In this document: positions 63,887 through 64,000 of the stretch, one piece after another | How the letters are laid out: each line of letters opens with the position of its first letter | How positions within the stretch are numbered: the first letter of the stretch is position 1 | Assembly (NCBI RefSeq): GCF_004116725.1 | Contig: NZ_PDKG01000001.1 | Location: forward strand, 465,210 to 529,209 | Length of the DNA stretch: 64,000 nucleotides | Reading direction: 5' to 3' | DNA from: Arcobacter sp. CECT 8986 | Lineage (GTDB): Bacteria; Campylobacterota; Campylobacteria; Campylobacterales; Arcobacteraceae | Made by a program: the position numbers and the translations under genes | Notes under the pieces: model-generated | The model's database searches: none | What the model was told of the DNA's origin: nothing | What the model saw: the letters and a program-made list of their open reading frames with translations, nothing else

Positions 63887-64000
63887 GAGCTGGCAGAGAC
63901 CTACGTTTCCACACCTGAAAGGTGCAGTATTATCAGCGCTGAAGTGCTTGACTTCCAGGTTCGGAATGGAGCTGGGTATTTCCACTTCGCTTTTTCCACC
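63887..64000 (-). rRNA. rrf: 5S ribosomal RNA (5' end cut by the window edge)
   Basis: The reverse complement contains the conserved 5S core CCAGCTCCATTCCGAACCTGG, then AAGTCAAGCACTTCAGCGCTGATAATACTGC (shortened) and a 3' half ending near GTCTCTGCCAGCTC. About 114 nt are visible, so only a few 5' bases are missing. The rest of the rRNA operon should lie beyond position 64000. The exact 3' boundary is uncertain by a few bases. Confidence 0.92.

Overview
The window is low-GC bacterial DNA with short intergenic gaps and many ATGA-type overlaps. It most likely comes from a member of the Arcobacteraceae (Campylobacterota). Pointers are a close NavAb-type sodium channel homologue (selectivity filter TLESWSM), a complete Wolinella-like mcc sulfite-respiration operon, a DctPQM TRAP system, and Arcobacter-like two-component systems. 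All identifications are from motif reading, without database searches.

Layout. (1) 1-11.1 kb: an LPS/lipooligosaccharide locus, nearly all on the minus strand. It holds waaC (heptosyltransferase I), an lpxL-type acyltransferase, dgkA, a kinase-like protein, an alkaline-phosphatase-superfamily phospho-transferase, an O-antigen-ligase-like protein, three minus-strand glycosyltransferases, a YrbL-like kinase, and one glycosyltransferase on the plus strand. (2) 11.1-19.4 kb: housekeeping genes on the minus strand (Ppx/GppA, 2[4Fe-4S] ferredoxin, inositol-monophosphatase family, gltD, gltB). (3) 19.9-22.9 kb: dctPQM on the plus strand. (4) 23.0-24.3 kb: a lone KAP P-loop NTPase bracketed by two identical 25-bp terminator repeats, which looks like an inserted cassette. 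(5) 24.3-41.4 kb: a minus-strand sulfite-respiration supercluster, transcribed mccR-mccS, then mccA-mccB-mccC-mccD-ccsA1. It continues into a HemN-like radical SAM protein, two Cys-rich Sel1-repeat proteins, a tandem NosL-like protein, a 61-aa membrane protein, a FtsX/LolD-type ABC transporter, a membrane protein with a CPFC motif, and a second NosL-like protein. MccA is identified by seven CXXCH motifs, a CX15CH eighth haem motif, and two extra cysteines (C406, C503) placed as copper ligands. I infer that the downstream genes mature its copper/haem site, by analogy with NosDFYL for nitrous oxide reductase. (6) 41.6-46.5 kb: two small membrane proteins, a Cache kinase with a divergent response regulator, EI24 and radical SAM/SPASM genes, and an unannotated structured minus-strand RNA. 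(7) 46.6-55.7 kb: adenine deaminase, dGTPase, a tautomerase/MFS/LysR module with a well-defined operator region, a DEAD-box helicase, DUF2721, an exonuclease and the sodium channel. (8) 55.9-59.4 kb: a 7TMR-DISM kinase and response regulator, then a LuxI/FeeM-like acyltransferase. Both promoter regions share a TGTGAC-N6-TGTGAC motif. (9) 59.5-64.0 kb: sbcDC, a 24-aa hydrophobic peptide, an unknown protein, and the 3' part of an rRNA operon (5S on the minus strand).

Two genes, the DEAD-box helicase and the radical SAM/SPASM protein, have no ATG, GTG or TTG at their true N-terminus. They appear to start at ATC and ATA respectively, each at ideal Shine-Dalgarno distance. An annotation based on canonical starts would truncate both and remove the Walker A motif from one and the radical SAM cysteines from the other.
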